Source of the DNA: Benincasa hispida
Taxonomy: Eukaryota > Streptophyta > Magnoliopsida > Cucurbitales > Cucurbitaceae
Direction of reading: 5' to 3'
Assembly (NCBI RefSeq): GCF_009727055.1
Contig: NC_052356.1
Location: forward strand, 6,413,687 to 6,477,686
Length of the DNA stretch: 64,000 bases
A program made the position numbers and the translations under genes. The notes under the pieces are model-generated. The model was not told the DNA's origin. It worked only from the letters and a program-made list of their open reading frames with translations, and made no database searches. Numbering within the stretch: position 1 is the stretch's first letter; every line of letters starts with the position of its first letter. This document shows, one piece after another, positions 1-12,903 of the stretch.

Positions 1-626
1 ATTAAAGTCAAAATGTTGATTTTTGACTTTGAAAGTCAAAAATTCAAATTTGTTGACTTTGGACTTTGAGAGTCAAACTTTGACCTTTGACCAAGTTACT
101 AGAAAAATCTAAAAATTGTGAATGGAAAATGCCAACATTTGCATTGCTAAGTATTGTTCTCAATTGAAGACACTTGCTCACTAATCCCACTTTGAGTTAA
201 TGGATTTTTTAATGTCAACTTCTCATCAAACTCAAAGTTGCATGCTTTACATGAAATAGTCTTTAAAAGGAAGAGTTTAATGAATTTTAAAACTCTTGGT
301 CAAGTGGAATTTTATGAGATTACTTGATAATCTCAACCTTATTTTCTCTCAAATACTTAGTCTTTTCCTCTCCAAATTAGTCACTCATTGAATCCCACCA
401 TCCCGTTTTAAGGTCCGAGAATAGTCGGGAAGACTCTCGTGGTGGTCTACGAACCGTTCGTGAGGAGATTGGAGCTGATTTGGAGAAGACTTGAGTTTAC
501 AAAGGTTGTATTTCTTTTATCCCTTTGCAGTTAATTTAATTGTATGCTTATTCCTTGAAATTAACCTAATTAGAGTACTTTAGATCCATTTTTCCTTTCG
601 CTACGCATGTGTTCATTCTATCAATC
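1..626 (+). repeat. 3' part of a Copia-type LTR, cut by the window edge
   Basis: The segment from about 255 to 620 recurs in inverted orientation at 11896-12262, which marks it as dispersed repeat DNA. It ends in CA after the block GTGTTCATTCTATCA, as an LTR end does. No tRNA primer site follows, so it is a solo or truncated LTR. The first 100 bases hold short inverted GACTTTGA / AGTCAAA motifs. The assignment to Copia is inference from the general look of the 3' half; the 5' end lies outside the window. Confidence 0.5.
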
Positions 627-1665
627 AATTAATTAGTCATATATTTTCCTTCAACATCCTCCTTGCCCCCAATCTTGTAAAACCTTGTGCCAATCTCATG
701 TTCACTCAAGAGGTGTATGATTCATCTTATGCTCTCTTAACTTGTTAACAAATTAACTCTTAATGTTCAAGAACTTCCCATGAACGCATAGGTTCTCATG
801 ATTAGTGCATGGTTGACCTTGTTGGGGGCATAGACCCTTCTTCCATGCATCCAACTCTTATTTTCTCCTTCTTGGTTTTTTGTTTCCCTTGCTACAATAG
901 AGTTTCTTCCCTCCAAAATGTCCAAAATTTCCTCCTATGCGCCAACCAAGTTCTATGTAAGTGTTCTACTCTGATTAAAGCATGGCTTGATTATAGCATA
1001 GTCTCTTCCAATTAAAGCATAGCTTGATTGTAGCATAGCCTCTTCCGATTAAAGCATAGCTTGATTATAAATCTAAGGTATGCACCCATGAAGCCCTAAT
1101 ATGCACCCATGAACCCTAGTATGCGTCCATGAACCCTAGTATGTGTCCATGTACCCTAGTATGCGCCCATGAACCCTAGTATGTGTCCATGCAGCCTAGT
1201 ATGTGCCCATGAATCCTAGTATGCGTTCATGCACCCTAGTATGTGCCCATGACCCCTACTATGCACCCATGAACCCTACTATGCATCCATGAAACCTAGT
1301 ATGTGCCCATGAACCCTAGTATATGCCTAACTATCTTGGACCACCCTAGGGTTGCGCCCATCTTTGTCCTAGATAATATAGCTCTTTGGGTTTAACATGT
1401 ATTCTCCTCCAATTATAGCTCTCAAGATTAAATCAAGGTAACTTCTTTCTTTCCTTCGGAGTCCAATAATGGCATCTTGGAATCCTCTAAAAAACTAGGT
1501 CATGCGCCCATCCCTTGATGTATGCACCAATCATGCCTTTATGCGCCCATGTGATGATTACTAATGCATGGTTGGCTACATGGTTCTCCAGCTAGGCTTC
1601 CAAATTGTCTCATTGTTCCCTACTTGATTTACAATAAATGTATGCACTTGTTCCTTTGAGGTATG
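627..1665. repeat. LTR-like repeat fragment, left part of an interrupted copy
   Basis: From about 1080 onward this DNA is a direct repeat of 12263-12717, and the part around 800-960 resembles 11680-11790. It has no credible coding frame. A roughly 42-bp unit around AAAGCATAGCTTGATT occurs two to three times at about 975-1070, followed by a 20-bp array. In the second copy the sequence runs on without a break, which shows that 1666-4152 is an insertion here. Confidence 0.55.
1080..1320. repeat. Tandem array, 20-bp unit, 12 copies
   Basis: Twelve head-to-tail copies of a unit of the form ATGYRYCCATGAACCCTAGT follow one another with almost no length change; the first unit has 21 bp. Substitutions fall mainly in the YRY positions and in the AAC triplet. 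The paralogous copy near 12270-12390 holds only about five or six units, so the number of units has changed since the two copies separated. Confidence 0.9.
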
Positions 1666-4152
1666 TGTCACACCCCCTCCCAGATTACCTTCTTAACCTA
1701 AAAAGGCATGTGACGATAGCAGCTATCAACCCTCTCGTCAGCACTTACTGTCTAACTTACATTTAAAACCTTCTCTAGAACCCTGATATGCATTATTGAC
1801 TTGATAATGACCATATTCACAACCTCAGAGCTTCACATACTAAACGTACTGAATAGATTAACCGAAACTTAACATTCTTACATTAACAAGGTTCCATTGC
1901 TACTATTCACATTCACAACTACATACACTATAAAATCCAGTAAGCCCATGACACTAAGTTTAGTCCTTATACACACAAAACATGTGTTACAGAACAAACA
2001 CCTAATCTTCCTTTAGCCTTGAGTCTTTGAGTGGCAGAGCAGTAACAGAATTAGCTTCTGGGGAGTTGACCATTACTTGGGGAGGGAAAACATTTAAAAA
2101 CAAGGTGAGCTACTAGCCCAGTGAGTGACTTAATAAAAACATAAATCTCGTGCTTAAACTGACAACTAGAAAACAGAATATTGGAACTAAAAACATGCCA
2201 AGCAAATGTGTACATAAAACTTTTAAATCCATTGTATCTGAAAACATAGCTGAACTGATTTCCGGTTGAGAGAGAACCCCTCTGCTCGATCTCTCAACGT
2301 CAGATATCCTTGTTTAAGAGAGAACCCTTTTGCTCAATCTCTCAAACATAAGGCTGGGCTAGGGTGAGAACCCTTTTGTTCAACACCTTTCAACCAATGC
2401 TAGGAAAGAACCCTCGTGGTTCAATCCTACTGAACTGATTATCTGTCATACGTGCACGTAGAGTAAACTAAATCCTGACGTCAAGGATCATAACTGAAGT
2501 AGGGCACCACTACTTATTACTGAACTGAATGAATTATTCTGATACCTTCTCTAAGTACTTCAGTATCAGAATCATAACATAACTGAAATCAAGTAGTACA
2601 ACTCAGATACCTTCTCCTTATACTTCAATATTGAGTTGAAAATACCTTATAGGAAAACATTTTCATAAAACAAGCTTACTGAGAACTTGATCTCATAAAA
2701 CATAGTTTTTATAAGAATATCATTTGTTAACACATGCTCAACAACATTAAGAGCACATATGCTTTAAAACATGATACGAATACTTGTAACTTAAACATGT
2801 CATAGAATCTTCTTTTGAGAACTACCATGGTTCAACCATTGTATCAAAGCATATTTCATAAACTTTGTAACTAGCATGCTTTTATCAACTTTAGGGAAAT
2901 GCGTTGCATAGAACTTCTTGTAAAATAACTAGCATAAAAGTAACTGTCAATAAAGCATGGATTATTAAAATATTTATAAATCATTTATAGTCACTCACAG
3001 GTCCTTCAAGTTTGCTTCCTTAAGGTTTGATAGGCTTCTCCAATGAGCGTCGAACCTACACGTATAAGCATACTACTTAGTGTTTACATTAGCCTTCCTT
3101 TTAGGCCTACTCAATAAATCAAGCTCACATGACAAACCATCACATTGTGCCTCCTACCACTCACTTTGAGGGTCGGACACTTAGCCAATTTGGAAGGCTT
3201 GAGTGCCAAAAGAATGCACCCTTTGATCGCCCACACTCCCCACACTAAGAAAAATTTTGGAGCATCAAACTTCAGATTCAATTTCAAAAATTCATAACTA
3301 AATTTTCAGAACTCATCTCAAGGATCTTTCTTCTACAAACTTTCTTAGAATCAAGTTAGCAACATTACCTTAAATTTTTAGCTCAAAATTCTCTGTCGTT
3401 TGATCTGAAGATTCAAACTTTCATCATTGGCTCCAATTCAAACAACTGCCTGCTTGTTCAACAATTTTCAGTTCAAAATTTAAAAATATATAACTCGAAT
3501 TCCAGGCCTCATCTTAAAAAGTTTCATTCTAAAAAGTTGTTTATAATTGAGTTAAAAATATTACCTCAAATTTGTAGGTCAAAAATCTTCGTGATTCGTC
3601 CTGGAGCTTTAATTCTTCACTGATGGCCTAGATTCACCTATGAAACGAACCCTTTATATTTATTTTGCTCCTCCGGCCTTATTATGGTGAGTTTTCCCTC
3701 CAGCAGCATAGCCACATAAAGTAGATACATAGAGCTTTCAAATGCCATTAGAATTACACAAATAGCTCGAGTAATCTATCCAAACCGTTAAAATGAATTT
3801 GGCCTTTCTTTTTATGCTACCGCCAAACTACTTGCATGAAATCTCTTTGGGCCACTTAGCCCACTAATGAAGATTAATGGCTTAGATTTGATTAAGCTAC
3901 TTTCTTCCCACTCCACTCACAGCAAACTTTGGCATTAAATAAAATAGGATAGCATGGTCTCCTCTTGGTTTCCCATAATTAGCCAAAATTTGACCATTCT
4001 TTCCTACATAGCCATCCGAGAGCTCTCTTGCTCTTTAGTTTGCTTTCTTCCTCCATCACTCCTAACCAAAACATAATCTCATTACAACTCATTGGAAGAC
4101 ATCATATAACTTACACTTGCTTACTTAAGGTAATTAGGGTTCGGGTTTTACA
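1666..4152 (-). mobile_element. Solo Ty3/Gypsy-type LTR (2,487 bp)
   Basis: The element starts with TGTCACACCCC and ends with GGGTTTTACA, so both ends are TG...CA. The same start sequence is found at 32622, next to a minus-strand Gypsy remnant, which gives family and orientation. Left flank GTATG and right flank GTATA form a 5-bp target duplication with one mismatch. The related unfilled site at about 12700-12740 reads straight through. No coding region is present, so this is a solo LTR left by LTR-LTR recombination. Confidence 0.8.
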
Positions 4153-4530
4153 GTATATGCCCATCCTAGGCTTACTTTCCTAGGTATGCGCCCAACTTGA
4201 TCCATAGACTTCTTTGGTGTAATTCTTTTCCAAACAGTTGTTTTATACTTCCACCTTATTCCCCATGGCCCTAAAATGGATTCCATAAGATCCCCCTACG
4301 TGCCCCAAAACCTACCTTATGCGTCCATCACCCCCTATTCACTCATTCTTCCATAACTCCTACCATTCCTTTCAAACGTGGCTCTTTTCTATCAACTCAT
4401 GGTATAGCCATATGTCTTACTTGTCCCTCACTTTCCCACAAGGCTCTTATGCTTTAGTCAAACTTTTAAATTCAATAACAAAAAAATCGGATTTCAAAAT
4501 CTTGCTAAGGTTATGATGTCACAAATCCAC
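4153..4530. repeat. LTR-like fragment, right part of the interrupted copy
   Basis: Bases 4153-4320 match 12718-12900 closely, including the blocks CTTGATCCATAGACTTCTTT and CCCCATGGCCC. They continue the repeat that breaks off at 1665. Bases 4320-4530 carry no recognisable gene and end next to a GTCACA block that resembles a Gypsy LTR boundary. Confidence 0.5.
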
Positions 4531-4819
4531 CCCCTTAAAAGTTTTCGTCCTCGAAAGTCACTAAAATTCATCACATTACGATGTTGAAACAAATTTTATT
4601 CATAAAAACTTAGATTGCTTACAAAAGTTTATACTTATGGGGTTTTACCTTTACCCTATGATTCTTGTTCTCCTCGAGTCATGGTGTACATCCTTCCCCA
4701 CCATCATGATGGTTCGACTCCTTCCTTCTTCTTCAACTCCCCTGGTCGCTTTCCACCTCTCGTTGTTGGTCCAACTTCTTGATTTATCGACTGAGACGTA
4801 GTCTTTTCATTCCCAGTTG

Positions 4820-5640
4820 CTATTCGTGGACATTCCCTCCTAAAATGGCCAATTTATCCACAGTTAAAGCAAACATTTGTCTTTTCTGGACACTAACTAC
4901 CCTAATGATACCAATTACATTTAAAGCATTGGGTCTTCTTATGTAGCTAGTGATTGACTCAGAGTAATGTTGGCTTGTGCTTCCTATCCCAAAATTTGAA
5001 ACACCCTTCCTTTTGAATTGTCCTTTGTTTGCTACTCTAGGAGTAAGTTTCCCATTCCGCTCTTTCCTTACTTGTTTCCTTGTTATACTATCTTCTTCTC
5101 CACTCAGTTCCATCAACAGACTCCTTTCCACCCTCATAGCTACTTTTACACGTTTGGAGAAATCCTCCCAAGTAGCACATGTTGTTACTAGAGTCTGGAT
5201 ATCTTGTCGCACTCCTACCTCAAATCTCTTACAACATTCGACTTCTTCTTCTTTGATAGTCAGGGCATAATGTGACAATTCAGTGTATTTTTGTTCATAT
5301 TCAACTACCGTGGTGTTCCCTTGTAAAGTTGCAAAAATTCATTTCGTTTGGTGTCACGAAATGAACGTGGATAAAATTTTTTCATAAAAGGCTTCTCGAA
5401 ATTCTATACACGTAGGTTCATTATTCCCTCTTCTCCTATTTTCAACCATTATCCATCAGTCCTCAGCTCGTTTTTGTAGTAAAAAGGTTGCTAAAGTAAC
5501 CTTCTGATCTTTTGAACAATTCATAACTTTAAAACATTTTTCTATCTGGGTGATGCAATCCGAAAGTACTTGCTCCTAAGGACTTAAATCATTCAATCCC
5601 AAATTTCTTTTCAGGGTTCAATTGCATTACACCCAAATTC
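4820..5640 (-). pseudogene. Degenerate Ty3/Gypsy gag
   Basis: The minus strand encodes a gag-like protein in pieces. Upstream of 5278 the motifs EFREAFYEK and VVEYEQKYTELSHYA are readable but contain stops. From 5278 to 4820 the frame continues with EVECCKRFEVGVRQDIQ and VAMRVERSL, typical of plant Gypsy gag. A CCHC zinc knuckle (CFNCG..GHFRREC) lies at about 4826-4880 and has a stop codon inside it. No protease or polymerase follows; repeat DNA starts about 300 bp further on. The copy is dead. Basis: motifs seen, family known. Confidence 0.75.
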
Positions 5641-5986
5641 TCTGTCAATCATTATGCAAACCTATCCAGACATTGTTCCTCTGACACAACTTGTTCTTGA
5701 GAATAGTTGGCTTCACTTTCATCATTTCCATCTGTTCTATAGGTTCCAGGGTGGGTTCTTCTCATCCACATCTTAACATGTTTTCTATACAAGACTTAAA
5801 GAAATCAAGGTTAGGTTTTAAAAATTCATTACTTACATCCAACTATTTTACAATATTTTATTCCTATGCATCTGTATTCGAATATATTACATCTTATCTC
5901 ACATTCTAAGATTTTAATTTTACTACTCTTCAAATTTCTTTTTTATTTTTTTTTTAACAATCTCACTTCTCTTCCGGTTTCCATAA

Positions 5987-6400
5987 ACACATTTCTAAAG
6001 TATGTCCTGATTGTAGGCAAAAGAAGCAGAAAGGTTTATAGGTATCAACATCTTTTTCAAACAAGTTTTCTATAGTATCATCGTTACTAACTTCTTCATC
6101 AGTCGTTATTATGTAGTCATTTGTGAGTTGGCTACATTCCTTTGAAACATGTTCTTCTTAGTTGTGTTTCAAACTATTTTTCCAAAGGAAATTCATTATA
6201 CTGGTGTTGAGGAGGTATATTCTTCTTCTCCATTTGTTCTTTTCTTTATTCTTAGTAAAAGGATAATATTTCCACAGATGTCCCTTCTCTCTACACCCAT
6301 AGCAATTCCTAGTTGAAGTTAAACAAGGTCTGAAATGTTTTCCTCTACATTTCCTACATTATAGCATGACAACACGTCTAATTTGCTCTGATTCTTTTGG
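5987..6400 (-). pseudogene. Further Gypsy gag zinc-knuckle remnants
   Basis: On the minus strand 5987-6028 encodes CFFCLQSGHTLEMC, a perfect CX2CX4HX4C knuckle. At about 6270-6360 a second remnant reads CRKCRGKHFRPC followed by NCYGCREKGHLWKYY, the paired arrangement common in Ty3/Gypsy gag, with the last Cys changed to Tyr. The frames between them are broken. They differ from the knuckle near 4830, so more than one gag copy has decayed here. DNA at 6400-6700 shows nothing further. Confidence 0.5.
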
Positions 6401-6710
6401 TGACATATATTTACAAGGGGCCCATTGATATTTCTGTTCTTCTCCTGACATGATAAATTATTGTTTCCTGATTCGTTTCTTCTACAACAATGGTTTGTAT
6501 TAAGAACGTAATTAGTTTAAAAGGTCCATGTGTCTCTCAATCTAATTTTTGTCCGAGACTTCTTCCAAGTTTTCACTCCAATTTCTATAAACCATTTAGC
6601 CTAATACTAACTTAATACTATAGGTTTTATGTAAACCTTATCTTCGATACCAACTTCTTGACATGCCTCCTCTTGAGCTTATATCTGAAACCCAGAAAGA
6701 GATGCATAGG

Positions 6711-8306
6711 TGATGCTTAATTTTATGAAGTGGAAATGTGGATGATATGCATTGATGAATTTGCATTGTGCACTCAAGTTTCCTTAGTAGAATCCAAGTG
6801 TAAATTCCTCTGAGTTTCCTGGTAAGTCTAGGGTCGATCACAGGGACTTGTGAAAACAGATTGCGTTGGTAATTTTTAGGAAAACCTTGTGGTGGCCAAA
6901 TAAATAATTTGTTGGTTTGTTGTTGATTTCGTTAATGAAGAAAATAAACAAAATGTGACGAATTTGAGAAAAGTCAGTTGTGTGATAGATGCACTAAGTA
7001 TGCGATGAACGGATTGAGAAGATCTTTAGCTAGCGTTACTTGGGAATGCGTCAGACTCTGCGATCATCCTACCACCATGCACAGCAAGTCATTTTTCAAT
7101 GCAAATGTGATGCTCCTAAGTTTAGGACGCATGTGTTGAATGCAAAAGTGTCCATAGAGCTTATCCCTAAGTCTCTACTCTTGTCCTATGCGATGATGAA
7201 AAATGCATAAACACAAGGTGACCGCATATAATTGTATCCTATCTCTAGGATGCATGCGATGCGTTGATAACAAATAGTGCTCATTCCCAAGTCTAGATCC
7301 TATCTTTAGACTACCCTCCCGAGTATCTCTAATGGACGAATGAAGCATACATAATACAAGATAATCACATAGCATGAAGATTCCCTAGTTATGCTAGCTA
7401 AATGCTTCTCAACCTATTCAACTAATTTAGCTACTCATGCATGAATAACAGAGAGTGAAAAGATATAGAGAAATAGATTCCATTTCGATAAATGAGTAGA
7501 GTAAAAAATGACAATGGAAGTTAAAGGTAGAGAGTCTGGTAGCAATTCATTGCTGGTTGGGGCTTTTACATTGTAATCTCTATTTAGTTCTAAAGATGTT
7601 CCCGCTTCTGCAGGCGTCGGCCCTTTCTCTGTCCTTGAAGCTTTCGACGCTCTCTTACCGGAATGATCTATTGGCACAACCTTCTCTCCCGCGTTTTCCT
7701 TGAAACGAAAGAAAACTATGAACAAGGGCGTGCGAACTTGTAGAACAAAGAATAGTGAATTCGTGAACCCCTTCTCTAAAGGCTACTTTTGGTATTTATA
7801 GACATCCAAGGTGAACAGCGGCTTCTTTCTCTTGACTGTACAGATGGGACGGCTTTAATTCCTGAATGATGCGCCGAAGATTTGTCACCGAAAAGCTGAA
7901 TGTACTTTGTGATTGTTATCGGCTGTCAACTTAATTCGGAATCGACTGTCATCAGTTTTTTGTCCCATCGCGATTAATTAGCCTTTCACCTAGATGCGCC
8001 CACCAAGTTTCGCTGACCAGGTTGGACGATCCTTCTCGGGTGAATGTTTGCGAGCACAATCATCGCAAATCCTTGCAATGAAATTGCGCTCGACTGATGA
8101 TTTCCTATGATCACAATTCTTGCATTGCGTCAACGCATATTCTGTACAAAAATAAAAAATTCAACTATTCTAATGCGATGAACGCATGCGACCGTAATAT
8201 TATGAAATTGATGCTTAATGGACACAAATTAACATATTTCATCAACGCAATCCAACACTGTTTAAGAACTTAGCACTATGATAACGTGCATTTCTGCCCG
8301 TTATCA
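6711..8306 (-). mobile_element. Solo LTR, TGATAAC family, copy 1 (1,596 bp)
   Basis: A perfect 5-bp target duplication ATAGG (6706-6710 and 8307-8311) flanks it. Read on the minus strand it begins TGATAACGGG and ends GCATCA. A TATA box, TATAAATACC on the minus strand, lies at about 7791-7800 and gives the sense direction. It is homologous along its length to 17655-19306. It carries no reading frame of interest. The terminal inverted motif at 8279-8306 can fold into a hairpin with a GAAA loop in the sense strand. Confidence 0.88.
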
Positions 8307-8311
8307 ATAGG

Positions 8312-8997
8312 CAACAGATATTACCTTTTTGTAAACATCTACTGTCAAAGACTTGTTTCCCGTTACAACTCATAGTTGAGCTATTACATCTGTTGAGACG
8401 AGATGATTTCTGCAATCATTTACTTCAAAGTTTAACCCATTGTCCTCTTCCTGATACATGGGTGGAAAGTTAAGAAAAACGTGAGCTGGAACGCTCAGTG
8501 AGTGGTAAGTTTGAATTAAAAATAGTATTTGCTTTTGAAAAACCTTTTTTGGAAATCAATATCACAGCATATGCGACCATATAATGTATGATCTCAGTGT
8601 GGTAACTAAGATGAAGTTAGCAAGATCACATGTTTCTCAAAATATACAACAAATCATCCATAGCCTGGTTTGAGGAAACAATTTCCAGTACCCAAACAAC
8701 CTGTTGAATGTGCACATGTCGACAATTCTCGCTAGGCATACTCGGGTATGCTGACAACCCCAGCCAGATACATTAACAATCCCATTCATACGTCTATAAG
8801 GTATGTTAACAATATCCCGAGTACAATTTTCATTTTTCAATCAACTCAATAGGCTAACAAGCATCTAAACAAACCACAGTCAAAACATTCATCCGAGTAA
8901 AGAATGGTAAGCCAGTAGTTAAAATCCAAGAAAATATATTTTTAAATCATGCCAAGTATTCAAAATTGTGCATATATATTATTGCATATGTATAAAT
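8312..8997. repeat. Unassigned repeat-like DNA, possibly part of a Gypsy LTR
   Basis: No gene is visible. The block around 8470-8530 (GAGCTGGAACGCTCAGTGAGTGG) resembles GAGCTACTAGCCCAGTGAGTG in the solo LTR at 2100, so this is probably decayed Gypsy LTR DNA. The element at 8998-10916 was inserted into it: the flanks on both sides are TAAAT. Confidence 0.4.
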
Positions 8998-10916
8998 TGA
9001 AGGAGGAATATAACATGCAACGGAAGAATTCATAATCAATAAACACTTAAACTATATTTAATTTGAGTTTTAAACATGTTATTCAAATGACGTTCATAAG
9101 AGGGTTTGACATAAACATTACTTTTAAAGATCTCTTCCACGAATTCAGCAGAATTTCACCAAGATTGAGCTTGATTCTACAAGAAGACCACCACCAAGAT
9201 CTTCTCCACTATGCTCAAGAAAGAATGTGTAGTGGAAACACTCAAATCAAGCTAAATTAAGGATGAACTAGTGAGGGTTGAGTAGGGTTTTCAGATCTTT
9301 TTCACTTCCGTAAGTAAACTCAGAATCCTCTCATCTTTCTGAATGGAGCTTTTATATATGGATAGAGGTCATGCAAACCAATAGGGTTGCATGGATGGCA
9401 CCACCTACTTGGTGATGATTGCATAAATCAATTGGAATTTTGTGAGATTCCATTAAATTGTAGTTAGTGGATTTTTCCTAAAATTGGAAAAATCCACTAA
9501 CTTAAAACTAATTTTAAAAAATGATTTTAAAGAAAACCATTTTTTTAAAATTAGTTTTATAAAATTAATTCAAAATAATTGATTTAAATAAAACTAATTT
9601 TAATTTTAATTAAACTTTTTAATTAAAAGAATATTAATTTAATATCTCAATATTAAATTAATAAAACACCAATTTCACCAATATGATTCAATTTCATATT
9701 TAAATCATAATTTAAATATTAATTAATTTTCCAATTTCATTTAATTTCAACTAAATTAAATGTTTTTAATTGTATCAAATACAATTAATTGAAAACCCTA
9801 AAAAATTGAATTTGAACATTTCAAATTCATAACCCTAATTCCAAAATTCATCCAATTAATACTCAATTTGTAATTCCAATTTATGAACTAGTAAAGGGAC
9901 CTAATGGACCTACAGATCATGAGCTTCAACGATTTGTAATTAATGAGTTAAACTCTTTAAACCGAATTAATTACTATTCGTTAACTATCAAGCCACACTA
10001 CTATAGCTTGATAGTTGCACTCTCCTCACTGTAGATATATTTATGTCCATGTAAACCATAATCAGTAAGTCGATCCTTCACAGGTTGCTCGTAATTATGG
10101 TTGGATCAACATTACCGTGTTACCCCTGTAAACACATCTTGTTCCTTAAGTTCTCACTGACCCTCTAATGAACAATTGATTCATAATAATACTTATGAAT
10201 CATGTCCCTCTCTATTATGAGAAGGTGGGGCCCTAATTGTTCAAGACTTGGAATCAGCACTTAAGAGAACAACCTCTCTGCTAACCCTAAAACGGGTATG
10301 AGTGAATTCCATCTTGCAGGGCTATGGCCCCAGCTATCTATCCGGTCTTATCCCCAAAATGGAAGGCTTATTGAGCAATGCTATTGGACTACTCTCACCC
10401 ATGTAAATCAAAGGATAATCTCGAATAAACAGGAGTTCATAGCTAGCTTAGGATTAAGATCGAGTTGTCCTAGGTTACTTTAGTATGAAATAATCAGTTT
10501 TAACAGTAAAAGGTCATTATAAAGAAAAGTGACTATTTCGTGGTCCAATCTTTGTGCAAACTCATTGCATAGGATACCTCCACTCACATGTCTCTACATG
10601 AATGATATGTGAATCACATTATTTGTATTACCTATACAAAATGGGTCACATCCAATAGTGTTACCAGGATGAGATACCTAATTTCATCCATATACTTATA
10701 GATTATTTAGGCTATTTACTATTAACTTGATTCTATTTATGTCACTACATAAAGTTAAAGTAGTCATACTATAGCCATGGATCATATTTATTGGATTTTC
10801 ATAATAGAATGCAATATCAATAACTTTACCGAATAAGATATTCAATAATATTTTATTCATAAATAGAATGTTTAACAAAAAATTTACGAATTACGAGTTC
10901 TAGGACATTCCCAACA
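8998..10916 (-). mobile_element. Solo Copia-type LTR (1,919 bp)
   Basis: Read on the minus strand it begins TGTTGGGAATGTCCTAG and ends CCTCCTTCA. TAAAT stands directly on both sides (8993-8997 and 10917-10921), a perfect 5-bp target duplication. Its U3 matches the start of the LTR at 26172 (TGTTAGGAATGTCCTAGAAC) over several hundred bases, including ATTCTATTATGAAAATCC and AACTTTATGTAGTGACATAA. A TATA-like TATATAAAAGC lies at about 9347-9358 on the minus strand. Bases 9480-9860 are very AT-rich. Confidence 0.85.
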
Positions 10917-10921
10917 TAAAT

Positions 10922-11895
10922 ACATCCAAACAACCAAAATAAACCACTCACAATTTCGGGGTCTATTTCCTCCAAAGTTCCTAATTTCCTTATTCTCCTG
11001 TATTTACGAAGTAATTGCTTAGATTCTCGTGCTTATGGTTAACAATAGCCTTGAAACAATTCAAATTTGGTTTATTAACCCTAAAAATTCCAAAACAAAC
11101 TTTTGAACTGGATAAAGATAGTTGATGGCCGCAAGGTTGACTTTTTTGCATAGTTGGGCGCAAGGGTTGACCTTCCCTACACAGTTGGGTGCATGGTTGG
11201 CTAGACAGCTTGTTGTTGATGCAAGGTAACTCCACCTACCACAAGGTTGGGCATATGGATGTTGCCAATGATGCGAAGATTGCACCAACTTCCTCCAATC
11301 ATACTTTTATCACTCTCTTTTTGAAAGACTTTTGAGTTGTGAGGTGAAAGAGAAGTTCTTGAGGGTATTTATAGGCTCTTGCTCTTCATCCTTGTCATGC
11401 TTCCTTACTACCAATGCATGACACCTCCACCTTCCAAGCTTTATGAGTGTCAACACCATTGTAGGCCACCTCCTATTTCCTTACCGCCACCAACTTTCAT
11501 GTAGAGCATGTTTTTTCCGTCACCCACAAGGCCAACGCATGCTACCCTTTGATGTGGCCAACTCTTGTTTTATATGCCCAACATTGTATCTCTATCTTCC
11601 ACCTCCTACTTAAACCAATAAAACTTCATCCGATTGAGCCATACTCCTCTCTTTTTTGCAATTAGTTCAACTTTCCTACCATGGGCACATGGCCCTCTTG
11701 TTGGGTGCATGGCTACAATTGTTGGGTGCATCATCCCTCCATCCATGTATCCAACTCCCTCATATTTTCCACTCCTAGATCTAACTTCCTTTCACGAATT
11801 CTGTTGATTATGTTTGGAATGTTCAACCAGGCTTGCTATGTACCCATTTTAGTTTTTCCTAGGGTTTCTCTAATTGTTAAGTCCTATGTTGTCAA
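10922..11895 (-). repeat. Probable Gypsy-type LTR remnant
   Basis: No coding sequence is seen. GGGTATTTATAGGCTC near 11367 is a TATAAATACC box on the minus strand, as in other LTRs here. Short repeats around TTGGGYGCATGG and GCAAGGTTGACC occur at 11120-11250 and again at 11690-11730, and the second block resembles 800-850. Together with 8312-8997 it may be one LTR split by the solo LTR. Confidence 0.35.
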
Positions 11896-12262
11896 TGATG
11901 GAATGAACACATGTGCAGCGGAAAGAAAAACGGATCTAAAGTACTTTAATTAGGTTAATTTCGAAGAATAAGCATGCAATTAAATTAACTACAAAGGGAT
12001 AAAATAAATACAACCTTTGTAAACTCAAGTCTTCTCCAAATCAACTCCAATCTCCTCATGAACAGTTCGTAGACCACCACGAAAGTCTTCTCGACTATTC
12101 TCCAACTTTAGAATGGGATGGTGGGATCCGATGAGTGACTAATTTGGAGAGGAAAATGCTAAGTATTTGAGAGAAAATAAGGGTTGAGATTATCAAACAA
12201 TCTCATATAATTCCACTTGGCCAAGAGTTTTAAAATTCATTAAATTCTTCATTTTAAAGACC
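11896..12262 (-). repeat. Inverted copy of the LTR end at 255-626
   Basis: Base for base this is largely the reverse complement of 255-620: for example ACAACCTTTGTAAACTCAAG, TAGACCACCACGAAAGTCTT and AGTGACTAATTTGGAGAGGA here answer the same blocks there. It stops abruptly at about 12262, where a segment homologous to 1080-1660 begins, so the LTR is truncated. Confidence 0.75.
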
Positions 12263-12903
12263 ATTTCATCCCATGAAGCCCTAGTATGCACCCATGAACC
12301 CTAGTATGCATCTATGAACCCTAGTCCATGCACCCTAGTATGCATCCATGCACCCTAGTATGCGCCCATGAACCCTAGTATGCGCCCAACTTGTCTTTGA
12401 CCACCCTAAGGTTGCGCCCATCTTTGTCCTAGATAGTATAGCTCCTTGGGTTTAACATGTATTCTCTTCCAATTATAGCTCTCAAGATGAAATTAAGGTA
12501 ACTTCTTTCTTTCATTCGGAGTCCAATAATGGCATCTTGGAATCCTCTCCAAAACTAGGTCATGCACTCATCCTTTGATGTATGTGCCAATCATGCTCTC
12601 ATGCACCCATGTGATACTCACGCATGGTTGGATACATGGTGCCCCAGCTAGGCTTCCAACTTGTCTCATTGTTCCTTGCTTGATTTATAATAAAGGTACG
12701 CACTTGTTCCTTTGAGGTATGCACCCATCTTAGGCTTACTTCCGTAAGTATGCGCCCAACTTGATCCATAGACTTCTTTGGAGTAATTCTTTTCCAAGGG
12801 GTTGTCTTATACTTCCACCTTGTTCCCCATGGCCCCAAAATGGATTACATAAGATCCCCCTACATGCCCCAAAACCTACCTTATGCACCTATCACCCCCC
12901 ATT
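12263..12903. repeat. Direct repeat of 1080-1660 plus 4153-4320
   Basis: This copy runs without interruption through the site where the solo LTR 1666-4152 sits in the other copy. The 20-bp array is shorter (about 12271-12390). The Copia LTR starts directly at its right end. No gene is seen. Confidence 0.7.

Noticed and set aside
1080..1320. Interstitial telomere repeat, from the AACCCTA words
   Set aside because: The period is 20 bp, not 7, and the telomere unit AAACCCT is not repeated.
5987..6400. Endogenous pararetrovirus coat-protein zinc finger
   Set aside because: The tandem knuckle with KHFRPC spacing and the nearby gag EYEQKYTELS motif fit Ty3/Gypsy; no movement-protein or pararetroviral RT sequence is present.
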